A DNA stretch of 64,000 nucleotides, from contig CP051246.1 in NCBI GenBank assembly GCA_017795085.1, forward strand, positions 3,040,514 to 3,104,513. The letters are read 5' to 3'. The notes beneath the pieces were generated by a model, which worked only from the letters and a program-made list of their open reading frames with translations, ran no database searches and had not been told where the DNA came from. The DNA is from Salegentibacter sp. Its GTDB lineage: Bacteria > Bacteroidota > Bacteroidia > Flavobacteriales > Flavobacteriaceae. Within the stretch, counting starts at the first letter, position 1, and each line of letters starts with the position of its first letter. Below are positions 45,330 to 53,460 of this stretch, one piece after another. The translations under genes and the position numbers were made by a program.

Positions 45330-46433
45330 CTATAAATTCAGTATATAACTGGTGCTTCTTCCTCCACCCTTTTTTATAAAGGCTCCCAAATCTAAAAGAT
45401 CCTGTAAATCTCGAGTAGCGGTAGATTTAGAGGTTCTATTGATAGATATATATTTCCTGGCATTCATTCCTCCTTCAAAACCGTTGAATCCTTCCTCCAA
45501 CATGCGTTTTACTGTTTTCAACTGTCTTTCATTAAGTTTATCTTGAAACTTATCAAAGAATTTTGCTTTTTTAACCGAAAAATTTATAAGCTGTTCAGCA
45601 TTTTCTTGGGCCTCCAGGGTCGTTTTTACAAAATAATTTATCCATGGAGTTATCTCGTTAGATCGCTGTGCCTTTTTTAAAGCCTGATAATATTCCTTTT
45701 TTTTCGCTTCTATAGCTTGCGATAAACTAAGCAGCACAGGCCGATTTAAGTATTGTGAAAGTGCCTTCTCTGATATGGCTCGCCCTATTCTACCATTTCC
45801 ATCCTCGAAGGGGTGTATGCTCTCAAAATATAGATGAGCCACAGCAGCTCTAATCACAGGTTGCCTTATTTCTCCTGGGGATCCGGGAGCAGTTTTATTA
45901 AACCAGGAAATAAAAGTTCCCATTTGCGTAGATACTTGTGAAGAAGGCGGCGCCTCATAGTGGACTACTTCTTTCCCCATTGCCCCGGATATTACCTGCA
46001 TAACTTCCGAATGGGTTCGCCAGACTCCAACCTCTATTCCCGTACTTCCTTTCATTAACATGCTATGCCAATTAAATAGAATATTTTCTGATAAAGGTTT
46101 CTCGAAAAATTTCTGAGCATCAACCATCATTTGAGCTACTCCCTGGGCCCGCTTATCATTTACTGGTTGCTGTTTGGTATTAAGTCCCAGGTTATTTCTA
46201 ATGGATGACATTACATCCTTTCTACTCAAATACTCTCCCTCTATCTCTGATGTTTTCATAGCTTCAGCTACTAGTAAATCAACAATAGATTCAAACTGAA
46301 GTTCCTCTGGCAGCACCTCCATTACTCCACTTAATCTCCCTGCTTTTTCAGAAAAAGCATATAAATCCTTTTCCACTTCGTCTGAAGAATATTTAAAATT
46401 GGGCCAGTCTTTTTGTTGCCAATTATATCTCAT
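45330..46433 (-). CDS. Fic-family protein with DUF4172 and C-terminal winged helix
   Basis: 367 residues. The N-terminal region carries the inhibitory-helix motif T-S-E-I-E-G-E (class II Fic). The active loop is H-P-F-E-D-G-N-G-R-I-G-R, complete. A C-terminal winged-helix segment follows (about 310-367). It should transfer AMP to a hydroxyl group of a target protein, with autoinhibition, and may bind its own promoter, where two dyads lie directly at its start codon. Confidence 0.9.
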   Translation of the reverse strand: MRYNWQQKDWPNFKYSSDEVEKDLYAFSEKAGRLSGVMEVLPEELQFESIVDLLVAEAMKTSEIEGEYLSRKDVMSSIRNNLGLNTKQQPVNDKRAQGVAQMMVDAQKFFEKPLSENILFNWHSMLMKGSTGIEVGVWRTHSEVMQVISGAMGKEVVHYEAPPSSQVSTQMGTFISWFNKTAPGSPGEIRQPVIRAAVAHLYFESIHPFEDGNGRIGRAISEKALSQYLNRPVLLSLSQAIEAKKKEYYQALKKAQRSNEITPWINYFVKTTLEAQENAEQLINFSVKKAKFFDKFQDKLNERQLKTVKRMLEEGFNGFEGGMNARKYISINRTSKSTATRDLQDLLDLGAFIKKGGGRSTSYILNL

Positions 46434-46506
46434 GAGCCGAATAGATTATTTATTTGGCTCAAATATAACAAAAAAATGAACCGAATAAGATCTTTAATCG
46501 GCTCAT
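46434..46506. promoter_or_regulatory. Two dyads made of GAGCCGAAT half-sites
   Basis: GAGCCGAATA and TATTTGGCTC (46434-46460) form one near-perfect inverted repeat; ATGAACCGA and TCGGCTCAT (46477-46505) form another. All four half-sites share the same core. They begin at the Fic start codon. Because the Fic protein has a winged helix and no other regulator is next to it, autoregulation is the simple reading. Confidence 0.6.
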
Positions 46507-46676
46507 GTTCATTAACAAAATTTGTTTCTAACGGATATATAAATAGTTTCCTACATTCATCAAAAATTTCATATGTATTCGGATTTACATTATTTGGTAT
46601 CAGAAAGTGCTAAATGACGTGGAGTAAAATTACAAATTGAAAAATGTATCATTCTGTACTAATGGAAATAAAAGAA

Positions 46677-46700
46677 AGGCTTCACAGAAATGTGAAGCCT
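46677..46700 (-). terminator. Terminator downstream of the tRNA-Met fragment
   Basis: AGGCTTCACA-GAAA-TGTGAAGCCT, a perfect 10-bp stem; on the minus strand it is followed by TTCTTTTATT. It lies 12 bases past the 3' end of the tRNA fragment and belongs to that minus-strand unit. Confidence 0.8.
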
Positions 46701-46712
46701 TGTCATTGCTAG

Positions 46713-46755
46713 TAGCGGGAACTGGACTCGAACCAGTGACCTTCGGGTTATGAGC
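46713..46755 (-). tRNA. tRNA-Met(CAT) 3' half (attachment site)
   Basis: The minus strand reads GCTCATAACCC, then a T-arm with GGTTCGAGTCC, and the acceptor strand TCCCGCTA, the 3' half of a CAT-anticodon tRNA from the anticodon loop to the discriminator base. The 5' half is absent; the sequence before the anticodon region is unrelated. Tyrosine integrases commonly use this part of a tRNA as attachment site, and such an integrase starts 168 bases away. This is most likely att DNA, not a working tRNA. Confidence 0.85.
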
Positions 46756-46923
46756 TGAAATTAGAGGAACAGTAAAATCCATCAAACACCCATAAACACT
46801 ATGTTTTACAGGATTTTACATTTTTATTGATATTAAAAAATAGCGGGTAAAATGGAATTATTCTGTACCTATTCTGTACCCTTTTTGAAAAAATAACCCT
46901 ATATTTAAAACATTAAAAATTAG

Positions 46924-48261
46924 ATGGTTATGGCAAATATTCAGATAGTCTTACGGTCCAATAAAATGAAGAAAAATGGCACCATTCCTCTTGCCCTTAG
47001 AATAAGTGAAAATTACAAGACCAATTATTATTTTTTGAGCCATTCGATTTTGGAGAAAGATTGGGATGAAACTTTGAAAAAAGTAAAAAAGACCCATCCA
47101 AATCACAAAAAACTAAATTATTTTCTCAATAAGAAAATGACCGAGGCCCAGGATTTGTATTTTCATTCAGAAGATGATTTGACACCCAGACAAATTAAAA
47201 ACAAACTGAAAGGGCCGGGAGGTTCTCAATCTTTCTTTGCAGTAGCGGCTGAACGTGTAAAGCAAAAATATGATAAAGGAACTTATTCTGTCGCGAAATC
47301 TGAAATGTCAATTCTCTATAACCTGGAAGAATTTCTGAACCTCAAAACCAATCAAAAGAAAGAGGAGGTTATAAAATCAATTAAAGAGCGAAGACGAATA
47401 CGAGTGAGTAAGACCAGAAAAGGTCAATATTCCTTTGAGGATGCCATTACCTATTTTAAGAAAAATACGCGACTGGAGTTTCGGGAAATGAATGAATCAT
47501 TTCTAAATAAATACAAAGCCTTCTGCTCCACTTACCTGGGGCAAAAGACCCGTACCATCACAAACCAACTTATTTTTATTAGAACCCTCTTTAATGTTGC
47601 TATAAAAGACGGGATTGTTTCTCAAAAGTATTATCCTTTCGCGGGCGAAAAAGAAAAAATCAGAATTGGCTCAGGAAATAAAATTGGACTGACTGCTGAG
47701 GAAGTTACCAAAATAGAAAATCTTGCAGTGGAAAGTAATTCTTCGATATGGCACACCAGGAATGTCTGGCTTGTTTCCTTCTACTTTGCAGGTATAAGAA
47801 TTTCAGATGTTGTAGCCTTGAAGTGGACAGATATAAAAGATGGCCGCCTGTACTATGTGATGAATAAGAATGAAAAACCATTGAGCTTTAAAGTTCCGGA
47901 CAAAGCCAAAACTATCTTTAATCTCTACCTGATGGATAAGAAGGAAAACAATGGCTATATTTTTCCATTTTTAAAAGATGCTGATCAACAGGATCCTAAA
48001 AGCGTATTTCTTAAAATGAGGAACGCTACTAAGGTTTTAAATAAATTCCTGAAACGAATAGCTGACGAGTGTGAAATAGACAAAAACCTCTCAAACCACA
48101 TAGCCCGTCATACTTTTGGAAACATAGCCGGAGATAAAATACACCCCTTAATGTTACAAAAGCTTTACCGCCATAGTGACCTAAAAACCACATTAAATTA
48201 CCAGGCCAACTTTATTCATAGGGATGCAGATGATGCATTAGATAGTGTAATCAATTTTTGA
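46924..48261 (+). CDS. Tyrosine integrase of the island
   Basis: 445 residues: an N-terminal arm-binding domain, a SAM-like core-binding domain (about 115-235) and a catalytic domain with Arg in A-G-I-R-I-S-D, H-I-A-R-H-T-F-G and H-S-D-L-K-T-T-L-N-Y for the nucleophile Tyr. It resembles Bacteroidota phage/ICE integrases. Its position beside a tRNA-Met 3' half marks the start of an island extending to the right. A GTAAAATCC/GGATTTTAC pair at 46772-46819 could be arm-type sites. Confidence 0.9.
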   Translation: MVMANIQIVLRSNKMKKNGTIPLALRISENYKTNYYFLSHSILEKDWDETLKKVKKTHPNHKKLNYFLNKKMTEAQDLYFHSEDDLTPRQIKNKLKGPGGSQSFFAVAAERVKQKYDKGTYSVAKSEMSILYNLEEFLNLKTNQKKEEVIKSIKERRRIRVSKTRKGQYSFEDAITYFKKNTRLEFREMNESFLNKYKAFCSTYLGQKTRTITNQLIFIRTLFNVAIKDGIVSQKYYPFAGEKEKIRIGSGNKIGLTAEEVTKIENLAVESNSSIWHTRNVWLVSFYFAGIRISDVVALKWTDIKDGRLYYVMNKNEKPLSFKVPDKAKTIFNLYLMDKKENNGYIFPFLKDADQQDPKSVFLKMRNATKVLNKFLKRIADECEIDKNLSNHIARHTFGNIAGDKIHPLMLQKLYRHSDLKTTLNYQANFIHRDADDALDSVINF

Positions 48262-48302
48262 ACACAAGAAAATTGCCTGTAACGGTTACGGTTCGCCGGT
48301 GT

Positions 48303-48405
48303 GCGGAATTTAGCACTCGGATTTGTCGGCTTGATTGTTTTGTTTGTTAGGGAAACTAATTTAGTTCTTTTCTAGAAAACCCGCCATTTGCGGTAACCAT
48401 TTGTA
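48303..48405 (-). repeat. Cassette repeat copy 1
   Basis: About 100 bases alike to 49379-49480 and 50375-50475, each placed at the 3' side of a minus-strand gene. On the minus strand it holds a small stem, CCGC-AAATG-GCGG, which in copy 2 becomes CCAC-GAATG-GTGG, a compensating change. The remainder aligns along G-G-A-T-T-T-G-T-C-G-G-C and the AACTAATT/AGTTCTTTT segment. Confidence 0.65.
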
Positions 48406-48430
48406 GGGTTCCCCAAAAATTGTAAATCGT

Positions 48431-49339
48431 TTATTTAATGGATTTTATAAGATCACGTAGATCTTTGATATTTGAATTCTCTTCATTTATTTTTTGAATT
48501 GTAAACTCTAAAATCTTTTGAACAGCTTTTGCTTTACTTAAGCATTCTTGCTCTTCTATAGAATGTAAACCTTGTGATGTTTCTTTATATAGAAGCTTAA
48601 TCGGATTGTCACCTAGAACTTTTAGTGAATGTGGTAAATGCTCGAATATATTATCATAGATAGTGCTTACAGTTGGATCTTCTTCATGAGCTTTTAGTAA
48701 TTTCTCAATTTCTGATTTATGTGAAGATGGAAGATCTTTTATGTCTTTGATAATGTTTATCAATTCTCTTTCAATAATCCTTCTGAAATAAGCATATGCT
48801 CCTATACCGTAATTTTCATTTATGCAATTTAATCCTTTATAATACCATTGATTTGTTTTTCTCGTAAAGTATTTCGTTACAGATATATTTGGCTCAATTT
48901 TTTTGTCAGGATTGGCTCCAACTTTTTCTATAAATAGTTTTGCATCTGGATCTTCTTTTTTAGCAACCATACCTGGACTATGCACAATCGGTCTACTTAT
49001 TAATGTTCTAGAAACGAAGTCATCCGAATAGATATGTAGGAATAAGTCAATATGGTATTTCTTACATGAAGTACATTTCCCAACTACCTTAAATGTGTAA
49101 TCCAATTTATTATCAATGAACAATTCCTTTTCTAATTTCATAAGTGAGTTGAAATAGTTTTCAGAAGCTTTTTCTAACTCTAATTCAAAAGTTCTTACTT
49201 CTTCTTCGTGTTTGCATTTATAATCAAATGTTTGACCTACAAAATCGATTGGTAAAGAGAACTTTTTATCTGATATTTTAAAGTTCTCATGTATAAGATA
49301 TGGCTTATAAAGACCAAAATTGGATAGAAAATCTCTCAT
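48431..49339 (-). CDS. Unrecognised protein with a Cys-x-x-Cys patch
   Basis: 302 residues, no signal peptide or membrane segment. Residues around 108-120 read G-K-C-T-S-C-K-K-Y-H, possibly a metal site. The C-terminal half is helical, ending with N-S-N-I-K-D-L-R-D-L. I do not recognise the family. It occupies the last place in a three-gene minus-strand run in which each gene is followed by the same repeat; the neighbours are likely defence genes, so a defence role is possible by association only. Confidence 0.6.
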   Translation of the reverse strand: MRDFLSNFGLYKPYLIHENFKISDKKFSLPIDFVGQTFDYKCKHEEEVRTFELELEKASENYFNSLMKLEKELFIDNKLDYTFKVVGKCTSCKKYHIDLFLHIYSDDFVSRTLISRPIVHSPGMVAKKEDPDAKLFIEKVGANPDKKIEPNISVTKYFTRKTNQWYYKGLNCINENYGIGAYAYFRRIIERELINIIKDIKDLPSSHKSEIEKLLKAHEEDPTVSTIYDNIFEHLPHSLKVLGDNPIKLLYKETSQGLHSIEEQECLSKAKAVQKILEFTIQKINEENSNIKDLRDLIKSIK

Positions 49340-49378
49340 ATAAATGTTTTACAACGGTCCTTGTTAACGACTAGTGTC

Positions 49379-49480
49379 GCGGAATTATGGATGCGAATTT
49401 GCTTAACGATTTGGTTTTTTATGCAAACTAATGTAGTTCTTTTTTGTAAAACCCACCATTCGTGGTAACCGTTACTAGGC
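49379..49480 (-). repeat. Cassette repeat copy 2
   Basis: Aligned with copies 1 and 3. It contains TGCGAATTTGCTTAACG, AAACTAATGTAGTTCTTTT and, on the minus strand, the CCAC-GAATG-GTGG stem. It lies directly after the TIR gene stop. Confidence 0.65.
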
Positions 49481-49486
49481 GCAGTT

Positions 49487-50314
49487 TTATAATAAGTTGT
49501 TCATATCAATCTCATATCCGGATTTTCTCATTTCTTTAGCGAGTTGAAATCGCCAAGCATCTCCTTTATCCATATCTATGTATACTACACCGGAAATATC
49601 ATTTGGAGTCTCAATTTCTGATTTGACTAATGCACAAACATTTTCTCTACCTATCTTGCCTATTAGAAAACCATGTTCAAAAACTACATTTTGTCGAGCA
49701 CGATCTTTTAAATCTAATTTTTCTTTTTTTACTGCTCCTACATCGCAAGGAGTATATAAAACTATTCCAAATCCAACATCCGAATAACTTTCAATTTTTT
49801 CAATTATGGTTTTACCTGAACTAGCCTGTTCGTGTAAAATTATTGGCGTTAAATTAAGTTTTTCAACGAATCTTGCTGCTTTTATTTTGGATTCATTGTC
49901 ATGTCCGTGAACTATAAAAACTTCTTTTTTGGAAAGAGGTTTATTTTTATTTACAATTTCTGGAGCTTTAGATTTAATTAAACCGGCTTTATTTTCCAGT
50001 TTGATTAGATCTTCTATTTTATCTTCTAGGTAATTATTTAGAGTTAAAATTCTGTTTCCGTCCTTTCTTCTATTTATTTCGCCAAAATAAGTTAGACCAG
50101 CACTACAGTAATTATCCCAATACTCATTCTTTGGATCATCAAAAGATTGTTTTAGAAACTCTATATTATAATCATTCCAGCGAACAAATTCTCTATCTAA
50201 TTCTTCAAAATTTAAATTATCAGAATTTATCTTTGAAAGTAGTTCTCTTCCACTTTTTTTTCTCTCATTCAAAGCTTTTTTAAAATCGGGTTTTGTAATT
50301 GTGAGTTTACTCAT
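49487..50314 (-). CDS. TIR-like protein of the CAP12/Pycsar effector type
   Basis: 275 residues. The C-terminal half (from about 130) is a TIR-like domain with V-F-I-V-H-G-H-D, I-I-L-H-E-Q, T-I-I-E-K-I-E (candidate catalytic Glu), A-R-Q-N-V-V-F-E-H-G-F-L-I-G and D-I-S-G-V-V-Y-I. The N-terminal half is helical. Such proteins cleave NAD+ when activated and are effectors in antiphage systems including CBASS and Pycsar. No cyclase gene is adjacent, so its trigger is open. Confidence 0.85.
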   Translation of the reverse strand: MSKLTITKPDFKKALNERKKSGRELLSKINSDNLNFEELDREFVRWNDYNIEFLKQSFDDPKNEYWDNYCSAGLTYFGEINRRKDGNRILTLNNYLEDKIEDLIKLENKAGLIKSKAPEIVNKNKPLSKKEVFIVHGHDNESKIKAARFVEKLNLTPIILHEQASSGKTIIEKIESYSDVGFGIVLYTPCDVGAVKKEKLDLKDRARQNVVFEHGFLIGKIGRENVCALVKSEIETPNDISGVVYIDMDKGDAWRFQLAKEMRKSGYEIDMNNLL

Positions 50315-50374
50315 TTATAGAATCTATGTTTTGAAATTGCACCTAAACGTATTATTTTCATACAGTTACCGAAT

Positions 50375-50475
50375 GAAAGGACGCGGATTTGTCGGCTTAG
50401 TATGGGTTTGTTGGTCAAGTTAATTATTTTCTTTTTTACGCTGCCGGCTATTGGCGATTAACCGTTGTCGGCAGT
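50375..50475 (-). repeat. Cassette repeat copy 3
   Basis: Same family as the copies at 48303 and 49379: shares GCGGATTTGTCGGCTT with copy 1 and the TTAATTATTTTCTTTTTTA segment position. The stem region has diverged (GCCGGC...). It follows the stop of the nuclease-like gene. Confidence 0.6.
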
Positions 50476-50482
50476 AGTTTTA

Positions 50483-51844
50483 TTACTTCTCATCATCTAC
50501 TGAAAGGAGGGAATTTGCTATGTTGCTGGGATAAACATTATCAAATAAAATTTTGGAAAATATTCCTCCGGAAATTAAAACATCGTTTTCTCCATATTGG
50601 TTCAATTTCATTGCTATAGCCTTTTGATTAATTATAACTAAATCCTTTCTAATCTGTTTTTGTTTCGCCTTAGCCGTTTCTTTCTTGCTTAACCATCTAG
50701 TATCAATTCCTAAATCATTAAATAACTCAATTAATCTGTCTACGTTTAAGCCTATAATAATTTTAATTTTTCCGGTTAAAACATCAATTATAAAATCAGG
50801 ATCAAATGGTTTGGCAAATATCGGTTGGGATAAATTGTTAGTTATTGATAACCAATCAACAATCGCAAAATTTTCAGTTTCTTTTTTTAGTATTATTTCA
50901 ATGGTACGTGCCATTGCCAATCCTTCGTCTCTATACATGCCAACATATAAACAATCCTCTACAACATCATAGGCCCATATTTTTTCCTCCAATCTTTTTC
51001 TCAGAACATTGAATAATTCATGGTAGCCTATAGTAGGAATATTTGGCGTAGATACAGTTATTTTTTGTCCGGACCAGGGATCTGTACCTATATCTTCATT
51101 AATTACTTGAGCGGCGTTCTCCGCTCTTACTTTTTGGCGGAGCATCCTTTTGGCTTGTTTTATTGTAGTCTCGTCAAAAACCTCTTCTAACTGTTCTTCA
51201 TTGATTTCTCTATCCTCACTTTCCATTTTTCTAAAGAAGTCATTAATCTGATCATTAACTTTTCCTTCTTTTAATTCCATTATTCCAAGCTTATTTCCGC
51301 TTTTTATTAATAAATCACCAATTTGAATATAGCTGGTCAAATCTGAGAGTAAAGCAAAATTAAGAGGTTTCTCGTTTATTTGATCTGAAACTTCAATGGC
51401 ATGTTTCAAATTGGATGAATCAAGGAAATTCATAGCTTTTTCTCCAATATGGAATCTTCGAGCTATGTGAATTTCTCCGCCTATTAATTGCCATGCAATC
51501 CCATCGGCTAAATGTGATAGAGTATATAATCTTTGTTCTACAATACCTATCTTGTCCTTGAGTTTTTCTTCATTTGTTTTATCCCGTTTTCTACGATAAT
51601 CCTTTAAGTCCTTTTTCTTTTTTCTGTATATATCTTGGTATAGAAGAACTTCTTGTATTATTAAATTTTGAGCTTCTTTGAAACCTTCATGAACTTTAAT
51701 TATAAATTTTTCTCTTAATTCGTCCGTCCAATCCTTTGGATTTGTTTTCTTAAACTCTTTAAAGGACTCAGAATTCATAGCATTAGCAAAGGCTAAATCT
51801 GCCATTTCTTTAATCTTTATTCTATGTTCTTCAATCGTCTTCAT
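50483..51844 (-). CDS. Putative PD-(D/E)XK-like nuclease protein
   Basis: 453 residues, Lys/Glu-rich with a long N-terminal helical part (about 60-110). The middle has H-L-A-D-G-I-A-W-Q, I-Q-I-G-D-L-L-I and I-M-E-L-K-E-G-K, a D...E-x-K arrangement like the PD-(D/E)XK nuclease core. No signal or membrane segment. I do not know the exact family. Its place in a run of defence-like genes supports a nucleic-acid target; activity is unproven. Confidence 0.6.
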   Translation of the reverse strand: MKTIEEHRIKIKEMADLAFANAMNSESFKEFKKTNPKDWTDELREKFIIKVHEGFKEAQNLIIQEVLLYQDIYRKKKKDLKDYRRKRDKTNEEKLKDKIGIVEQRLYTLSHLADGIAWQLIGGEIHIARRFHIGEKAMNFLDSSNLKHAIEVSDQINEKPLNFALLSDLTSYIQIGDLLIKSGNKLGIMELKEGKVNDQINDFFRKMESEDREINEEQLEEVFDETTIKQAKRMLRQKVRAENAAQVINEDIGTDPWSGQKITVSTPNIPTIGYHELFNVLRKRLEEKIWAYDVVEDCLYVGMYRDEGLAMARTIEIILKKETENFAIVDWLSITNNLSQPIFAKPFDPDFIIDVLTGKIKIIIGLNVDRLIELFNDLGIDTRWLSKKETAKAKQKQIRKDLVIINQKAIAMKLNQYGENDVLISGGIFSKILFDNVYPSNIANSLLSVDDEK

Positions 51845-52035
51845 AAAATTAATGCCGACTCGTTATATCCTGCTTATATAGTTTTATAATAATAACTGAT
51901 CCGGGATAAAGCAGGTTCCGCTAAATATAAAACATTAAAATAAAAGGAGGTTACGGAAAACCGTAAAGTCTCAATTTTGAAAGATTCAGAATTAGTTTTA
52001 GAGATAATTGGATTTTAAAAAATAGATCCCTCTAT

Positions 52036-52275
52036 CTAAATTTTTGCTTCCGGAAACATATTTTCTACTTCAGAGAAGAATTCCGAAGGACTAATATTTT
52101 CCCCTTCACAGATTCTAAAAATTGTAAGTAAACTAATTTGATAATCACCTTTATTAAGAATATCTCGTACGGTGCTATCTTCTATAAAATGAACTTTAGC
52201 AAACTTTCGTTTGGATAATTCAGATTTTTTGAAAAGATATTCTATGTATTTATATATAGCGTGATTGTAGTCCAT
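52036..52275 (-). CDS. Small XRE-like HTH regulator
   Basis: About 79 residues from the ATG at 52275. One HTH: F-A-K-V-H-F-I-E-D-S-T-V-R-D-I-L, then I-S-L-L-T-I-F-R-I-C-E-G. It resembles small XRE regulators of mobile elements. A perfect 13-bp palindrome stands about 30 bases upstream and is its likely operator. Confidence 0.75.
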   Translation of the reverse strand: MDYNHAIYKYIEYLFKKSELSKRKFAKVHFIEDSTVRDILNKGDYQISLLTIFRICEGENISPSEFFSEVENMFPEAKI

Positions 52276-52304
52276 CCTTAACAAAGGAAACGGATGAAAA
52301 ATAA

Positions 52305-52332
52305 ATTAATGCGGTCTGTAGACCGCATTAAT
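52305..52332. promoter_or_regulatory. 13-bp palindrome upstream of the HTH gene
   Basis: ATTAATGCGGTCT-GT-AGACCGCATTAAT, perfect 13-bp arms with a two-base centre, followed by AAAAAAATT. It can bind a dimeric regulator or form a hairpin; the location in the HTH gene promoter favours an operator. Confidence 0.7.
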
Positions 52333-52369
52333 AAAAAAATTATTATATTTACTTCATATTAATATATTT

Positions 52370-52547
52370 GCGAAACTTCTTAAAGTAAAATATTAGAAGC
52401 ATTTCGCTTTGAATCTCGATCTAAAAACTGGTAATTTTAAGCAACGAGAGGATAAGCATAATGCTCACGACCCGGGCGTGGGCTTGCTTATTGTTGCGTG
52501 GTATACCAGTACCTTAGATCGATAAGTTGAGTCTCCACGCCTTTTTT
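52370..52547 (+). ncRNA. Structured leader or small RNA ending in a U-tract
   Basis: A series of stems on the plus strand. GCGAAA.TTCT pairs with AGAAG..TTTCGC (52370-52407). Then there is a stacked set: GCAAC (52441) with GTTGC (52493), ATAAGCA (52452) with TGCTTAT (52485), and GCTCACG (52463) with CGTGGGC (52477). Next CGTGG (52497) pairs with CCACG (52535), followed by CC and six T residues. It could be an independent RNA or an attenuator for the sigma gene 130 bases further on. No known RNA family was recognised. Confidence 0.65.
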
Positions 52548-52678
52548 GTTTGTAGGAAACAGGCACACTTCTCAACCCTTTTCAAAGCTATCTTCTTTCT
52601 ATAACTTACAAGAATTCGCATAGGCTAAATCCATTTTAATTCTGGAGGTTTTTACTTCCGGCTTAATAACAACTGCTT

Positions 52679-53458
52679 ATGTTACAGCGTATTTTTAAAT
52701 TATTACAACAAGGGCATCCTGGTGCTTTGGAGTTTATTTATGCTAGGTACCACCACAGAATCTTTTGTTTAGGAAAGCAATTGATAAAGGATGAATTCGT
52801 TATTGAAACCATTCTTCAGAATACTTTCTTAAAATTATGGGAGAATAGAGATGCTATAGAAAATCCTGAACATATTTACTTCTTCCTTCGCCACGTCATG
52901 AAAAGGGATTGTACCTGTTATTATACCCGCCCTAAGAATAATTTTTACCGGACCACAAGAAGGTTAGAATATTACGAAAATTACCAGGAATATATGTACG
53001 GTTATGACCCGGAGAAAGAAGATGAGCATCTCCTGAGGCAGGAAGCCAACCAAAAATCTTTCGACCGGATTCAGAATGTCCTCCCTTTGCTTAGTAGTGA
53101 AAGAAAGCTACTTATCGAACTCTGCTTAAAATACGGTTTTCAGTATAAAACCATTGCCCAGGCAATAGGATCCAGCATCACCAAAACCAGTATCAAAGTA
53201 AAAAGCGCCATTGAGGATATTAAAAATATCATTAACACAGGTAGTTCGCTTGAAGCTAAACCAAAACCGATGTTGGCCGTAAAGATCCAGGGTACTATGA
53301 CCCGGGAACAGGAAAAGGTGTTACAGCTGCGTACAGAAATGCAATATTCCTTTGCGACTATTGCTAAAGAACTGAAACTTTCCGAAAAGGAAGTCCACAA
53401 GGAATTTATGACCGCCTATAAACTGACACTCAAACACGAGCAACAACAATCAGCTTAG
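52679..53458 (+). CDS. ECF sigma factor with extra C-terminal HTH
   Basis: 259 residues. Region sigma-2 is about residues 10-85 (I-L-Q-N-T-F-L-K-L-W-E-N-R-D), sigma-4 about 132-185 (L-P-L-L-S-S-E-R-K-L-L, then Y-K-T-I-A-Q-A-I-G-S-S). Typical ECF factors end there. This one has about 75 more residues with another HTH-like unit at about 207-252 (T-R-E-Q-E-K-V-L, then F-A-T-I-A-K-E-L-K-L-S-E-K-E-V). A GGAGG lies about 25 bases before the ATG. Its stop is two bases from the start of the dead Cas12f-like gene, so both are co-translated. I expect it to bring core RNA polymerase to sites chosen by that protein. Confidence 0.88.
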   Translation: MLQRIFKLLQQGHPGALEFIYARYHHRIFCLGKQLIKDEFVIETILQNTFLKLWENRDAIENPEHIYFFLRHVMKRDCTCYYTRPKNNFYRTTRRLEYYENYQEYMYGYDPEKEDEHLLRQEANQKSFDRIQNVLPLLSSERKLLIELCLKYGFQYKTIAQAIGSSITKTSIKVKSAIEDIKNIINTGSSLEAKPKPMLAVKIQGTMTREQEKVLQLRTEMQYSFATIAKELKLSEKEVHKEFMTAYKLTLKHEQQQSA

Positions 53459-53460
53459 TC

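Noticed and set aside
46413..46613. 66-residue plus-strand frame over the Fic promoter
   Set aside because: It overlaps the operator dyads, has no family features and is AT-driven.
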